The notes under the pieces are model-generated. The model was not told the origin of the DNA, ran no database searches, and saw nothing but the letters and a program-made list of their open reading frames with translations. Below are positions 63,360 to 64,000 of a stretch of DNA of 64,000 bases, piece after piece. The DNA comes from Neoroseomonas terrae. GTDB lineage: Bacteria > Pseudomonadota > Alphaproteobacteria > Acetobacterales > Acetobacteraceae. Made by a program: the position numbers and the translations under genes. Each line of letters starts with the position of its first letter. Position 1 is the stretch's first letter. Location of the stretch: NCBI RefSeq assembly GCF_018129025.1, contig NZ_JAAEDI010000024.1, forward strand, positions 1 to 64,000, written 5' to 3'.

Positions 63360-63797
63360 ATGACACATTCATCTCCGCGGCGCGCTCTGATGGCCATCGC
63401 TATCGTCGCTATTCCCGGCTTCGCGCTGGCACAGGCCCCGGCTCCGGCGCAGACCGCACCGTCGTCGCCGTCGGTTACCTCGCCTCCGACAGCCACGGTC
63501 ACCACCCCCACGCCGGCGGCCAGTGCCCGGCGCGCCAGCCAGATCATTGGCGCGAACATCATTAACGAAGAGAACCGCGGCGTTGGTGAGGTCCACGACC
63601 TGATGGTCGACACCGCTGGGGGTGCCACAATCGCGGTGTTGTCCGTCGGCGGCTTTCTGGGAGTGGGCGAGCGCTATATCGCGATCCCGCTCAGCGAGTT
63701 GCGCTGGAATAGCGAGCGTGAGCGCTGGACGCTGCCTGGCGCAACCGTAGATAGCCTGAAGGCGCGTCCGGAATTCACCTATCCGACGCGACGGTGA
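63360..63797 (+). CDS. Exported PRC-barrel domain protein
   Basis: 145 residues. Signal peptide MTHSSPRRALMAIAIVAIPG to FALAQ; a Pro/Thr/Ala-rich spacer of about 35 residues; then a PRC barrel (RRASQIIGANIINEENRGVG, EVHDLMVDTAGGATIAVLSV, GFLGVGERYIAIPLSELRWN). GAGGGAAAG lies upstream of ATG 63360. Probably periplasmic or tethered by its linker; function unknown. Confidence 0.85.
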   Translation: MTHSSPRRALMAIAIVAIPGFALAQAPAPAQTAPSSPSVTSPPTATVTTPTPAASARRASQIIGANIINEENRGVGEVHDLMVDTAGGATIAVLSVGGFLGVGERYIAIPLSELRWNSERERWTLPGATVDSLKARPEFTYPTRR

Positions 63798-64000
63798 CTT
63801 CTGCCTTGCTGCGAGGTGTGGCGCTGGCCGTGCCAGCGCCGCTCTCGCCTCGGGTCCGCGGCACAGTCCCCAACTTAGCGCCCCAAGCGCCAGCCTTCTA
63901 GCATCGTGGGCGCTGCCGCTCAGCCTGCCGCTCAGCCGAACCGTGTCGTCTTCCACCGACGCACGACGGAGACGATAGGAAGTTGGCGATGCTGCCCTTG

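Overview
The window is very GC-rich, densely coded DNA. It looks like an alphaproteobacterium, most probably an Acetobacteraceae (Roseomonas-like) chromosome. The main evidence is the housekeeping order rplU-rpmA-obgE-proB-proA-nadD/rsfS-rlmH-gpmI-envC, all on the minus strand, and the several orphan Bug/TctC-type periplasmic binding proteins. The family-level assignment is an inference; no rRNA is present.

Region 1 (1-16.2 kb) is core genome. Two 50S ribosomal protein genes and the ObgE GTPase are followed by proline biosynthesis (proB, proA), a pair of exported hydratase-like proteins, NadD fused to the ribosome-silencing factor RsfS, RlmH, a small MarR/DUF1398 operon with a clear palindromic operator, phosphoglycerate mutase and an EnvC-like protein. 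Two Bug proteins, a VOC protein, a methyltransferase, a DUF1269 membrane protein and a small secreted protein with GSGEN repeats are interspersed. The genes here are intact.

Region 2 (16.2-21.9 kb) is a small integrative element next to tRNA-Ser(CGA). It carries a P4-type tyrosine integrase, an AlpA-like regulator with two AT-hooks, a primase-polymerase and several small coupled genes, with no structural phage genes. It ends near a tRNA-like sequence and a frameshifted yggS.

Region 3 (22.7-35.2 kb) is catabolic: LysE exporter, DapA-family aldolase and divergent MocR regulator; then a Bug protein, acyl-CoA dehydrogenase and two-subunit CoA-transferase; then an AcuI-like reductase, a Cys/Met-type PLP lyase, a MOSC protein, a flavin/2Fe-2S reductase and an MFS transporter.

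Region 4 (35.2-44.1 kb) holds remnants of a prophage tail module (tail fibre, J-like tail tip, tail tube). A LysR/pyruvate-decarboxylase-like/VOC/methyltransferase cluster lies between them, next to a doubly truncated adenosine deaminase. Several genes here are broken.

Region 5 (44.1-52.2 kb) is a compact minus-strand operon of envelope proteins: a transglutaminase-like protein without the catalytic Cys, a PAN/OmpA protein and three secreted proteins of unknown function. It lies directly downstream of a LuxR-HTH/alpha-beta-hydrolase fusion. It is the best candidate here for an undescribed system.

Region 6 (52.2-64 kb) is sparse accessory DNA: a decayed IS481-type transposase, an intact IS110-type element, an IS3-type element with broken orfB, small membrane or stress-type proteins (ElaB-like, DUF2171, PRC-barrel, DUF2254), a cupin gene with an in-frame stop, and a GCCC repeat tract.
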